Shown here: positions 16,713 to 24,004 of the stretch, one piece after another | Layout of the letters: every line of letters starts with the position of its first letter | Numbering within the stretch: the stretch's first letter is position 1 | NCBI GenBank assembly: GCA_937895345.1 | Contig: CALAWP010000046.1 | Coordinates: 1-26,830, forward strand | Origin: an uncultured Paenibacillus sp. | GTDB taxonomy: Bacteria; Bacillota; Bacilli; Paenibacillales; Paenibacillaceae | DNA: 26,830 nucleotides | Direction of reading: 5' to 3' | The notes under the pieces: generated by a model | Database searches by the model: none | The model's input: the letters and a program-made list of their open reading frames with translations, nothing else | Told to the model about the DNA's origin: nothing | Made by a program: the position numbers and the translations under genes

Positions 16713-17333
16713 TCAACGAGGCGGCAGGATGCCCGCGGCGGTACCCGGACCGAGCAGCGTCAGCCGGGCCAGAATGCCGGCCATCTCCTCCGGCGGCAGG
16801 TCCATGCCGGTTTCGAGCCAATGCTGAATGACGCCGAGATGGGCGGAACTGACGTATGCCGTCAAATAATGCTCGGGCACGAGAAGCTGTCCGCCTAACG
16901 CTTTGAGAATCGGCAAAGCGCGCTGGCGAATGACTTCCCGGAGCTTTTTTTGAAAGGAAGGGTCTCCTGTCGGGCCGAGCATGACGCGCATGAAATCGGA
17001 GTTTTCCTTCAAATATTCGAACAGCGCCGACACGAAAGGAACCGGCTTGCCTTCGAGTATGTCTTTCCAGGCGCCTTCCGCAGCAAGCTTCAAGCCCGAT
17101 GCGGCCAGCTTCTCGATCTCCGCAACGATTTCCGTTTTGCTTTGCTCCAGCAAATCGTATTTGTCCCGGTAGTGGATATAGAAGGTTCCCCGGTTTATGT
17201 CCGCCCGTTCCGTCAAATCTTTGACCGTGATGCCGTCAAAGCCTTTTTCCTCCATCAACGAGGTCAAGGTGTCGCGAATCGTCCGTTTGGTTCGCTGAAT
17301 ACGCCTGTCCTCCGTACTTTTTTTCGTCGGCAT
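16713..17333 (-). CDS. TetR/AcrR-family transcriptional regulator
   Basis: Repressor of 206 residues. The N-terminal helix-turn-helix covers about residues 12-58: RTKRTIRDTLTSLMEEKG, then ITVKDLTERADINRGTFYIHYRDKYDLL, the classic TetR signature. The C-terminal region about 100-200 is the ligand-binding domain; LREVIRQRALPILK and a TAYVSSAHLGVIQHWLETG segment recall the TetR_C_8-type domain. The start at 17333 is supported by AGGAGGG 5 nt upstream on the minus strand; an ATG six codons earlier overlaps that RBS. It is divergent from a YhgE-like membrane protein with a palindromic operator between, so it likely controls that gene and itself. The ligand is unknown. Confidence 0.93.
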   Translation of the reverse strand: MPTKKSTEDRRIQRTKRTIRDTLTSLMEEKGFDGITVKDLTERADINRGTFYIHYRDKYDLLEQSKTEIVAEIEKLAASGLKLAAEGAWKDILEGKPVPFVSALFEYLKENSDFMRVMLGPTGDPSFQKKLREVIRQRALPILKALGGQLLVPEHYLTAYVSSAHLGVIQHWLETGMDLPPEEMAGILARLTLLGPGTAAGILPPR

Positions 17334-17418
17334 AACGTCCCTCCTCATCACTTTCGCCCGATCTGTTCATTAAGCGACACGTCGCGCAAAGCTGATTATT
17401 GTACTCTTCGGCAAAATC

Positions 17419-17448
17419 ATTATAATCGACATTGCGAACAATATTCAA
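17419..17448 (-). promoter_or_regulatory. sigma-A promoter of the TetR gene
   Basis: On the minus strand TTGAAT (17443-17448), 18 nt, TATAAT (17419-17424). The -35 lies inside the palindromic operator. Confidence 0.78.
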
Positions 17449-17464
17449 CACTGTGTTGATTATT
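17440..17464. promoter_or_regulatory. TetR-type operator between divergent genes
   Basis: A 25-bp palindrome centred on 17452: 12-bp arms with one mismatched pair (17444/17460), core TCAACAC-t-GTGTTGA. It overlaps the tetR -35 and lies 33 nt before the start of the YhgE-like gene. Confidence 0.85.
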
Positions 17465-17496
17465 GTGGACGCCAAGTTCGAGAGGAGTGGACGAAC

Positions 17497-18717
17497 ATGT
17501 CGATAGTCAAAAACAAACTGCTGCTGGCCTCGCCGTTGATCGCTTTGGTCGTAATGTTTATATTTTCGCTGGTTTTGTACCCGTCAACGAGAATGCAGCC
17601 TCAAAACTTGCCGATCGTCCTGGTCAACCTGGACGAAGGGGTAACGCTGCCGGACGGTTCGACGGCTGCGATGGGAGATATGCTGGCCGGGAAGCTGCGG
17701 CAAGGTTCCGAAGGAGCGGCGGTCTCCCCGGTCATATGGGCGGACGAATCCGATGAAGAGGCGGCGCGGGAAGGATTGGACGAACAAAAGTATTATGCCG
17801 CCGTCGTCATCCCGAACGATTTCAGCGCGCGGCAAGCTTCGCTGCGCACGCCGTCTCCGGAGAGGCCCGAGCTTGAAGTGCTGGTTAACCAGGGGATGAA
17901 CGCAACCGCTGCCGCGATGATTACCCAGGCATTGAGAGGCATGACGGACGCCGTCAATGCCGCGCTGAGCGCCCAGCTCGTACAGGAGCTGGAGGCAAGC
18001 GGCGCGATGCTGTCGCCGTCCCAGGCCTCCATGGTGGCGTCGCCGGTTGCGGTGAAGCTGACCTATGTCAACGAGACGGGAGCCGGCGCGGCTCGCGGCA
18101 ACGCTCCCGTCTCGCTGTTTCAGCCGATCTGGATGGCCGGCATTGCGGGAGCCGCGATCGCCACGATCGCCGCAGGGCAAGCTTCAGGACCGGCCGCCGG
18201 GCGTAAGAACCGGCTGATCGCCAGATTCATTCAAGCGGCGATGGGCGTAGTCATTGCCGTTCCATGCGGCTACGGCATGGCCTGGCTGGCCGACGCGATG
18301 CTGAAGCTGGACGTGCCGGACATTGCGGGTATGGGGGCGTTTATTTCGCTCGCCATCCTGGCCTTTTTCCTGATGATATCCGCCGTATTGTCCTGGACGG
18401 GGCTGCGGGGCATCGTATTGTTTGTCGTCCTGATGTTCTTCGGCGCGCCGCTGCTCTCGCTTCCGCCGGAGTTTATGAACGGATTTTACCGGGATTGGAT
18501 TCATTCTTGGCTGCCGATGCGCTTCCTGGTCGAAGGGCTGCGAGAGCTCTTTTTCTTCGGCGGAAGCTTCGGCTGGAACGGCCCGGCGGCCACGCTGGCG
18601 GCGATCGGAGCGGGCAGTTTGATTGTGCTGCTGCTGTCCGCGTTCAAGCCGGCCGGCTCGGGCGCAGCCTCCGCCGGCGGGGCGCGCCGCCAAGAGGCAG
18701 CAGATCTTACGGCGTAA
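17497..18717 (+). CDS. YhgE/Pip-like (ABC-2-type) membrane protein
   Basis: Membrane protein of 406 residues with the layout of YhgE/Pip or ABC-2 permease-like proteins: one N-terminal membrane segment (about 9-29), an extracytoplasmic domain (about 35-205, starting NLPIVLVNLDEGVTLPDG) and five or so C-terminal membrane segments (about 208-228, 243-265, 280-300, 304-322, 366-383). The motif of 'VNLDEG' soon after the first segment and the YYAAVVIPNDFS stretch are typical of this group. No ATPase is adjacent. The start has AGAGGAG (17481-17487). It is divergent from tetR and probably repressed by it; such pairs often relate to export or stress. Substrate unknown. The C-terminus is Ala/Gly-rich. 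Confidence 0.8.
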   Translation: MSIVKNKLLLASPLIALVVMFIFSLVLYPSTRMQPQNLPIVLVNLDEGVTLPDGSTAAMGDMLAGKLRQGSEGAAVSPVIWADESDEEAAREGLDEQKYYAAVVIPNDFSARQASLRTPSPERPELEVLVNQGMNATAAAMITQALRGMTDAVNAALSAQLVQELEASGAMLSPSQASMVASPVAVKLTYVNETGAGAARGNAPVSLFQPIWMAGIAGAAIATIAAGQASGPAAGRKNRLIARFIQAAMGVVIAVPCGYGMAWLADAMLKLDVPDIAGMGAFISLAILAFFLMISAVLSWTGLRGIVLFVVLMFFGAPLLSLPPEFMNGFYRDWIHSWLPMRFLVEGLRELFFFGGSFGWNGPAATLAAIGAGSLIVLLLSAFKPAGSGAASAGGARRQEAADLTA

Positions 18718-19081
18718 CGCCCGGCGACAGCGGATCTTTGGCGCGGAACGAAGCGACAGCGGATCTTTGGGACGCTCAGTGTCAGCAGCCCTTCGCGTTA
18801 ACGCTCAGCGATAGCAGAATAAGAGGAGAGATCAGCAGAATCGTTTCTGTTGCCGGGCGCGGAACTTCGCTAAGCTGGAAGCTGGAGTAGCCGGCGGCGC
18901 CGCCGGCGCGAATTTATGCGGCCGTCCTGTGTCGCTGGACGGGTCTGCAGCGGCGTCTGGCGACGCATTCCATACCGGGCAGCCGCAACGAGGGCGGGCC
19001 TGTTGAGGGGGCAATGCACTCCGACAGGTCTCGCCGTTTTCTCCAGACATGCGGCAGCTGGGGCCGAGTAAGGAGGATGTT
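18718..19081. other. 364-nt noncoding gap with short repeats
   Basis: GCGACAGCGGATCTTTGG occurs at 18724-18741 and again at 18753-18770, 29 bp apart. GCCGGCGGCGCCGCCGGC at 18890-18907 is a perfect 18-bp palindrome. The stretch from 18780 also has partial echoes (CGCTCAGCGATAGCAGAAT). I see no gene and no clear terminator. Confidence 0.7.
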
Positions 19082-19882
19082 ATGAAGATTACAATGTTTA
19101 AGTCGTTGTGGGGCATGGAGGAAGATACGATCGAGGCGCAGCTATCGCGCATCGCTTCCTCCGGCTTGTACCAAGGAATCGAAGCGGGGGTGCCCGGTCC
19201 GTCAGAAGCGGAGCGGTTCAAGGCGGCATTGACACAATATCAATTGGACTATATCGCGATCATTTACACGCACGGTCCCGATCATCTGGATTCGTTCCGG
19301 CGGCAGGCGGAGGAGGCTGCGAAGTACAATCCCCGGCTGATCGTTTCGCAAAGCTTGACCGACAGGGCCGGTGAGGAGGAGCAGGAAGCCTTCTTTGGCG
19401 GCGCGGCGGCTTTCCAGCGTGAACTCGACGTTCCGATTGCCCATGAAACGCATCGCGGCCGAGCGATGTTTACGCCTTGGGCGACCGCGGACATTTTGCG
19501 AAAGTTTCCGGAGCTTCGCGTGACGGCGGATTTCAGCCACTTTTGCTGCGTGTGTGAATCGCTGCTGGAAGGGCAGGAAGCCGATCTGCAAACGATTATC
19601 GACCATACGGTCCATATCCACGCGAGGGTCGGATATGCGGAAGGACCGCAAGTTCCGCATCCGGCTGCGCCGGAATACGCGAGGGAGCTTGCCGCCCATG
19701 AGCGGTGGTGGAGTCAAATGCTGAGTGCCAGAACCGCTCAGGAATTTGAAAGCATCACCGTAACGCCCGAATACGGTCCTCCCGGCTATATGCACACGCT
19801 GCCGTTCACGAATCGGCCTGCGGCCGATCTGTGGGACGTATGCGCCTGGGCGGCGGAGCGGTTTCGATTGCTGGCTCGGTAG
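19082..19882 (+). CDS. TIM-barrel sugar phosphate isomerase/epimerase-like protein
   Basis: Xylose-isomerase-like (AP-endonuclease family 2) barrel of 266 residues. Conserved elements are the N-terminal ITMFKSLWG strand, IEAG(V) at about residue 34, IIYTHGPDH, VPIAHETHRGRAMFT, VTADFSHF and VHIHARVGYAEGPQVPHP, and a late TVTPEYGPPGYM; these supply the Glu, His and Asp residues that bind a divalent metal in this fold. The exact substrate cannot be read. The start at 19082 has AAGGAGG (19070-19076) 5 nt upstream; an in-frame ATG at 19049 precedes that RBS. It stands alone between two repeat-rich gaps, and its link to nearby sugar genes is by proximity only. Confidence 0.87.
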   Translation: MKITMFKSLWGMEEDTIEAQLSRIASSGLYQGIEAGVPGPSEAERFKAALTQYQLDYIAIIYTHGPDHLDSFRRQAEEAAKYNPRLIVSQSLTDRAGEEEQEAFFGGAAAFQRELDVPIAHETHRGRAMFTPWATADILRKFPELRVTADFSHFCCVCESLLEGQEADLQTIIDHTVHIHARVGYAEGPQVPHPAAPEYARELAAHERWWSQMLSARTAQEFESITVTPEYGPPGYMHTLPFTNRPAADLWDVCAWAAERFRLLAR

Positions 19883-19891
19883 AAGGGCAAT

Positions 19892-19966
19892 CGAGAGGAC
19901 GAACGAGAGGACGAACGAGGGGACGAACGATGGGAACGTACGAGTAGAACGAACGAGTAGAACAAA
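19892..19966. repeat. microsatellite-like array: three 12-bp and three 13-bp units
   Basis: CGAGAGGACGAA at 19892 and 19904 and CGAGGGGACGAA at 19916 are followed by 13-bp variants at 19928, 19941 and 19954 (CGAGTAGAACGAA type). It begins 9 nt after the isomerase stop codon. Confidence 0.85.
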
Positions 19967-20000
19967 CAGGTGCAGCTAATGGACAGGTGCAGCTAATGGA
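19967..20000. repeat. 17-bp tandem duplication
   Basis: CAGGTGCAGCTAATGGA is present twice in a row (19967-19983 and 19984-20000), directly after the 12/13-bp array. Confidence 0.95.
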
Positions 20001-20216
20001 CCTGACGAGACGTCTGTTGATACTTTTAGCAACTTCATATTTACACCACAACTTATCGCTGCCTGCACCAGAATCTCGGGTAACCGTTCGACGTCCCTCG
20101 TATTTATGGAGGGCCATTCCCGCTGTAACTCTAAGGGAACTAGAGTGAGTGGCGGACAAATGTGATCCGCCATCTCAGGTATATTCGTCAGTTGAGCAAG
20201 GCTGTCTTTGCGAATC
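20001..20216. other. noncoding stretch inside the 577-nt gap
   Basis: No gene is supported. TGGCGGA (20150-20156) and TCCGCCA (20166-20172) form a 7-bp hairpin. Reading frames of 65-117 codons on the minus strand lack an RBS and have no recognisable domain. The sequence may be a dispersed intergenic element. Confidence 0.5.
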
Positions 20217-20336
20217 GAACGATAAATCGTTCAAATTAATGGAGCAGAACGGCGAAAGTTAGGGATATGAACGATAAATCGTTCGAATCAATGGAGCAGA
20301 ACGACGAAAGTTATGGAGATGAACGATAAATCGTTC
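20217..20336. repeat. 52-bp-period palindromic repeat, two full units plus a third palindrome
   Basis: GAACGATAAATCGTTC recurs at 20217, 20269 and 20321, exactly 52 bp apart. Each copy is a 7-bp perfect stem around AA. The 36-bp spacers are near-identical (AATGGAGCAGAACG-CGAAAGTTA). Such regularly spaced hairpins are a style of intergenic repeat common in Paenibacillaceae. Confidence 0.93.
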
Positions 20337-20437
20337 ATAATCCTTGATTACCGTATTAAATGAGACGGAATCCACCTACTTAAGCGGATAGTGAAAGAAA
20401 TCATCCGGGACCGCTGCCGCTTTGGCGAAAGAAGCGG

Positions 20438-20480
20438 AAAAAGCCGAGCGGGAGCTGGTTCAGCTCCCGGACTCGGCTTT
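20438..20480 (-). terminator. Rho-independent terminator overlapping the GH35 stop codon
   Basis: On the minus strand AAAGCCGAG (20472-20480) and CGGGAGCTG (20461-20469) pair with CAGCTCCCG and CTCGGCTTT (20449-20457, 20440-20448) with a 2-nt bulge, then a T-run (A-run 20438-20442 on plus). The stop codon at 20460-20462 lies in the stem-loop. Confidence 0.9.
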
Positions 20481-22892
20481 GGCTGCAACGAGGGCGACCC
20501 GGTAATGAGGCACGGCTGCGATTCGGCGGAACGAGGCGATTTCGACTCCTTCGAATCGTTCGACCTGCGCCTGATTGATGTAAAGCTGCGTTTTTCCTTG
20601 CCGCAACGGCGTAATCGAAAGGTGCAGCTCCCCTTCCTCCAACCGGTCTCGAAACGACTTTAGCCCGATTTCCCAAGTCTTGCCGAACGGAATATGGTCG
20701 GTAATCAGCTCGCTGTCCATATAGGCCGCAGCTACATCGCCGTCATAATCGATCTTGAGCCACACGTCCTCGACATGCTCCGGCCAGTCATGACCGATCC
20801 TCAGCAAAGCGGATGAATCGACGGGACAAGTAACGTTAACGGAAGGCTCGTAAGCGGGAACGTTGATATCATACACGTGAAACAACCCTTCTCGGCGAAC
20901 CGGCATCGCGACTTTCGGGCTGCTGCCGAGACTGCTGCCTGGGCTGCTGCCGGGGTTGTTGCCGGGACTGCTGCCGCTAACGGCCTCTTGCGAAAATTCG
21001 CTTTTGGATACGGTTCGGCCCTCCATCGCCAATCCGCCTTCGGGTGCCGGCAACAGCGCGACGCTGAATGCCGTTTGCCCCGGCGACGTGCATAGGAGCC
21101 GATCATGGCGCACGTACAGGATGCCGTCGCTGACGGCCAGCGTATCCCGGCCTTGCAGCCGGAAGCGGTACGTTCGGAGCGCCTCGGCGCGCGACAGCGT
21201 AATCAGGCGGACGACGGCGCCGCTGGCCGTCACCAGGCGGATGCTGTGCTCCATGCCAACCGCGGGGGCGATCAACCAATGCTCTCCGGCATCCGTTACT
21301 TCGCTGTCCCCCGCGTCGATCTCCCGTACGGACGATTTCAACAGCACGTACTCCGCACGCATGCCATCATGCCGGAAGAAAGCCGCAAGGCGCTCTCCGT
21401 TGCATTCCATCTCGGTAAGCGGCTGCACGGTTGCGCTGACGATGACGGCACCGTGAAGCTCCAGGCCGAACGGCAGTACGATGCCGGCTCCCGCCGGCAA
21501 GACGGCTTCGCCCTCGTATGGCAGACGAACGCTGCCGCGCGGCGTCTCCAGCTCGATCCGGAAGGGCATGTCGCTTCTCTCCGCCGCATCTTGAAAGTTG
21601 TTCAGAAAAACGAAGCCGGAGCCGTCCCGGTGGCGAACGCACCAGCGCAAGGAGGAGGCGTCGTCCGGCGCAATGGCGGACTGCCCTTCCGGAAGCAGAA
21701 CGGACATCGGCGCCAGTCGCTCGCCGAACGCTTCCAGAAACAGCGACAGGCAGCGAATGCGGTGCCAGCTGTCGCCGACCCGGCCGAACTCGCCAAGCGG
21801 CGCCTGGTAGTCGTAAGTGATTTTCGGCAAAAATTGCTCGTTCAAATAACCTTTGCGCCCGACGGGATTCGAGCCTCCGTGATACATGTAGTAGCCGAGC
21901 AGGTTGCTGCCGCTGGCCAGCTTGACGAGCGTCATCGCTTCCACGCTGTCGGCGGGCACGAAAGGCCGCGTATTATAGCTGACTTGCATGCCGCCGGCCA
22001 TTTCACAGTAGGCAACGGGGTAATGCCGGGTATTGTAGCCGACAGGCTCCGCCGGTGCGGCATGCAAGTCCCGGTAGACAAACTCGCGGCTTGGCGGCTG
22101 GTCGGGCAGCCAGGACGTATAAGCGTAGCTGGCCAGCATCGGAAGGAAGCCCTCCTCCGGCACGGCCGCGCCGCCCCAGGCGGTCGCCGTAAAAAACAGC
22201 GGGCGAATCCCCTCGTCATCGGCGATCCGGCGAAGCTCCTCCAGATGGGCGTTGCCGCCCGTACCGCTTGATATGAATTTGCCCGGCTTGTATCCCCATC
22301 CGTCGTTAGGCGCGCCGGCATGCATAAATTCATTTTCCAGCTGCACGGCAATGATCGGCCCCCCTTGCTGATAGAGGCCGCCATCCATTTGCTTGGCGAT
22401 TTGCCGGTACAGTTTGCGGGCGAGCCGCAAATAGGCGGGATCGTTCGAACGGATGTGGAGCGGCTTCGCCAGCACCCAATCCGGAATGCCGCCATTGCGG
22501 ACTTCACCGTGACAGAACGGGCCGATTCGCAAAATGAGCGGCATTTCAAGCTTGGCGCACACATCGATGAAATGGCGCAAATTGCGGCTGCCGCTCCAAT
22601 CGAAGCGGCCTTCCTCTTCCTCATGATGATTCCAGAATATATAGGTGGCGACGATGTGGATGCCGCCGGCTTTCATTTTGAGCAGTTCCTCTTCCCAATA
22701 AAGATAATCGTACCGCGAAAAATGAAACTCGCCGACAAGCGGGATCCAGGGCCGGCCGTTCCGGGTCATATAATAATTGGTAAATCCGAAGGAATTGCCC
22801 TTCGGGTCGCTGCCGCCGCAGCCCCCCAGCTTGCCTGCTGAGATTTCCGTCTGCGGGACGTGGAGCAGGTTCAGTTTGGCGATCTTAGACAT
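20460..22892 (-). CDS. beta-galactosidase, GH35
   Basis: Retaining glycosidase of 810 residues without a signal peptide. The N-terminal catalytic barrel (about 34-390) shows VGEFHFSRY, the acid/base Glu188 in IIAVQLENEF, and the likely nucleophile Glu297 in VAYCEMAGGMQ. YYMYHGGSNP follows at about 335-345. C-terminal beta domains run to the end. A Gly-Ser-Ser-Pro repeat linker at about residues 638-658 joins two of them. The catalytic region is divergent from canonical GH35 (no IHYFR), so the substrate may not be simple galactosides. The RBS AGGAG is 12 nt from the ATG. It is last in a minus-strand group after the phyH-like gene (66-nt gap); its terminator overlaps the stop codon. Confidence 0.88.
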   Translation of the reverse strand: MSKIAKLNLLHVPQTEISAGKLGGCGGSDPKGNSFGFTNYYMTRNGRPWIPLVGEFHFSRYDYLYWEEELLKMKAGGIHIVATYIFWNHHEEEEGRFDWSGSRNLRHFIDVCAKLEMPLILRIGPFCHGEVRNGGIPDWVLAKPLHIRSNDPAYLRLARKLYRQIAKQMDGGLYQQGGPIIAVQLENEFMHAGAPNDGWGYKPGKFISSGTGGNAHLEELRRIADDEGIRPLFFTATAWGGAAVPEEGFLPMLASYAYTSWLPDQPPSREFVYRDLHAAPAEPVGYNTRHYPVAYCEMAGGMQVSYNTRPFVPADSVEAMTLVKLASGSNLLGYYMYHGGSNPVGRKGYLNEQFLPKITYDYQAPLGEFGRVGDSWHRIRCLSLFLEAFGERLAPMSVLLPEGQSAIAPDDASSLRWCVRHRDGSGFVFLNNFQDAAERSDMPFRIELETPRGSVRLPYEGEAVLPAGAGIVLPFGLELHGAVIVSATVQPLTEMECNGERLAAFFRHDGMRAEYVLLKSSVREIDAGDSEVTDAGEHWLIAPAVGMEHSIRLVTASGAVVRLITLSRAEALRTYRFRLQGRDTLAVSDGILYVRHDRLLCTSPGQTAFSVALLPAPEGGLAMEGRTVSKSEFSQEAVSGSSPGNNPGSSPGSSLGSSPKVAMPVRREGLFHVYDINVPAYEPSVNVTCPVDSSALLRIGHDWPEHVEDVWLKIDYDGDVAAAYMDSELITDHIPFGKTWEIGLKSFRDRLEEGELHLSITPLRQGKTQLYINQAQVERFEGVEIASFRRIAAVPHYRVALVAAKAESGS

Positions 22893-22958
22893 AGGTCGGC
22901 GAGTCTCCTGACATATTTAATGTAACGTTTCCGTTGGAAGCCGGCCGCACTCGGCCAA

Positions 22959-23768
22959 TCAGTGCAAGTAAATCGGTTCGTATTCGATGCCGCAAGGTCC
23001 GCCTTCGGAGTTGGGCGCCAGGTCGATCTCCTCGCCGGCCGCGTTATAGAGCGGGCGGTAGCCGGAGCTGATCATTTCGGCGGAGCCGTTGGCATAATGG
23101 CAAATGAACGCGCGGCGGAAACGGTCCTTTGACTTGTTGCGGTACGAGCCGTGTATGAGATTGCCGTTAAAAAACAGCACGTCGCCGGCGTCCATGACGG
23201 CAGGCATAATTTGACGGTCCTTCGGCGGCTTGACGTAATGCGTCGTGAACGACTCCTTGGCATCGGACAGTTCCGGACAGGATATATCAAAGTCCTGCGT
23301 CTTGGGCACGACGAGCAAACCGCCGTTTTCTTCATCCGCCGCGTCGACGGCCGTCCAGGCGGCAATGCAGTTGCCCGGGCTGACCCGCAAATAAAAGTTG
23401 TCCTGGTGCAGCGCCTGGCCTCTCGAGCCCGGCGGCTTGTAATAAAACATGCTTTGCGCCGCAAGCGGTTCTTCTTCGTACAGATCTCTCAGAACGTCCA
23501 GCACCGGCGCGTGAAGCATGTAGCGCTTGGCCGTCTCGTTAAAGCGATGGGGGTGCATGACCCGGGGGTAACGCCTCAGCGGATCGACCGCCTCCCCGTC
23601 CAGTTGAGGCTCGAAAAAGCCCGGAATTACTTGATGGCTGATATCCTCGAACGTTTGCTTGATTTCCTCCAGCTGTTCAGGCGCAAAAAGTCCTTTGACA
23701 ATCAGATAACCTTCCGTTTCAAATTGCCGTTTCTGCTCTTGGCTGAGAGCGCGCAGCGAATAGGTCAT
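22959..23768 (-). CDS. phytanoyl-CoA dioxygenase (PhyH) family protein
   Basis: Iron(II)/2-oxoglutarate-dependent oxygenase of 269 residues, cytoplasmic. The double-stranded beta-helix metal triad is visible: His121 and Asp123 in ALHQDNFYL, and His206 in GNLIHGSYRN. The 2-oxoglutarate-binding Arg is probably in DRFRRAFICHYA. The start at 23768 has AAGGAGG 7 nt upstream on the minus strand; an in-frame ATG at 23801 precedes that RBS. It leads a two-gene unit with GH35 and has its own promoter, with an AraC regulator upstream on the same strand. It probably hydroxylates or demethylates a small carbohydrate- or osmolyte-like compound; the substrate is unknown. Confidence 0.9.
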   Translation of the reverse strand: MTYSLRALSQEQKRQFETEGYLIVKGLFAPEQLEEIKQTFEDISHQVIPGFFEPQLDGEAVDPLRRYPRVMHPHRFNETAKRYMLHAPVLDVLRDLYEEEPLAAQSMFYYKPPGSRGQALHQDNFYLRVSPGNCIAAWTAVDAADEENGGLLVVPKTQDFDISCPELSDAKESFTTHYVKPPKDRQIMPAVMDAGDVLFFNGNLIHGSYRNKSKDRFRRAFICHYANGSAEMISSGYRPLYNAAGEEIDLAPNSEGGPCGIEYEPIYLH

Positions 23769-23845
23769 CGCGGTTCCTCCTTGTCGGCCTTCGATCGGCA
23801 AGCGGCGCGGATACCGCTTCGTTCATGGCTTGTTGTGATGTGATC

Positions 23846-23874
23846 ATCGTAACAAATCGGGGGGCCGATCCCAA
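23846..23874 (-). promoter_or_regulatory. sigma-A promoter of the phyH-GH35 unit
   Basis: On the minus strand TTGGGA (23869-23874), 17 nt, TACGAT (23846-23851). AGCAG occurs twice 21 bp apart just upstream (plus-strand CTGCT at 23884 and 23905), a spacing typical of AraC-family half-sites. Confidence 0.55.
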
Positions 23875-24004
23875 TTCAGAAACCTGCTATTTTCTATCAC
23901 AATTCTGCTGAAGGCGCCGATTCTATCCATGCCCGGCCGGTCAGCCCGGAGGTCTCGCGCTTCCATGCGTGCCGGTCTTCCAACAAGCCCGCTGCGGATT
24001 GGCG

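Noticed and set aside
14968..16821. 617-codon frame antisense to GH51
   Set aside because: GH51 catalytic motifs are clear on the plus strand; the antisense product is Arg/His-rich and without known motifs.
19976..20173. 65-codon minus-strand frame in the repeat-rich gap
   Set aside because: No RBS or domain; it overlaps duplicated and hairpin sequence, so it more likely belongs to an intergenic element.
21105..22271. 388-codon plus-strand frame inside GH35
   Set aside because: Opposite to a gene with catalytic motifs; no RBS and Arg/Ala-rich shadow composition.
22921..22932. LacI/cre-like TGTAACGTTTCC before GH35
   Set aside because: Two or more mismatches to cre and only a short core shared with the LacI operators; it lies inside the phyH-GH35 transcript.
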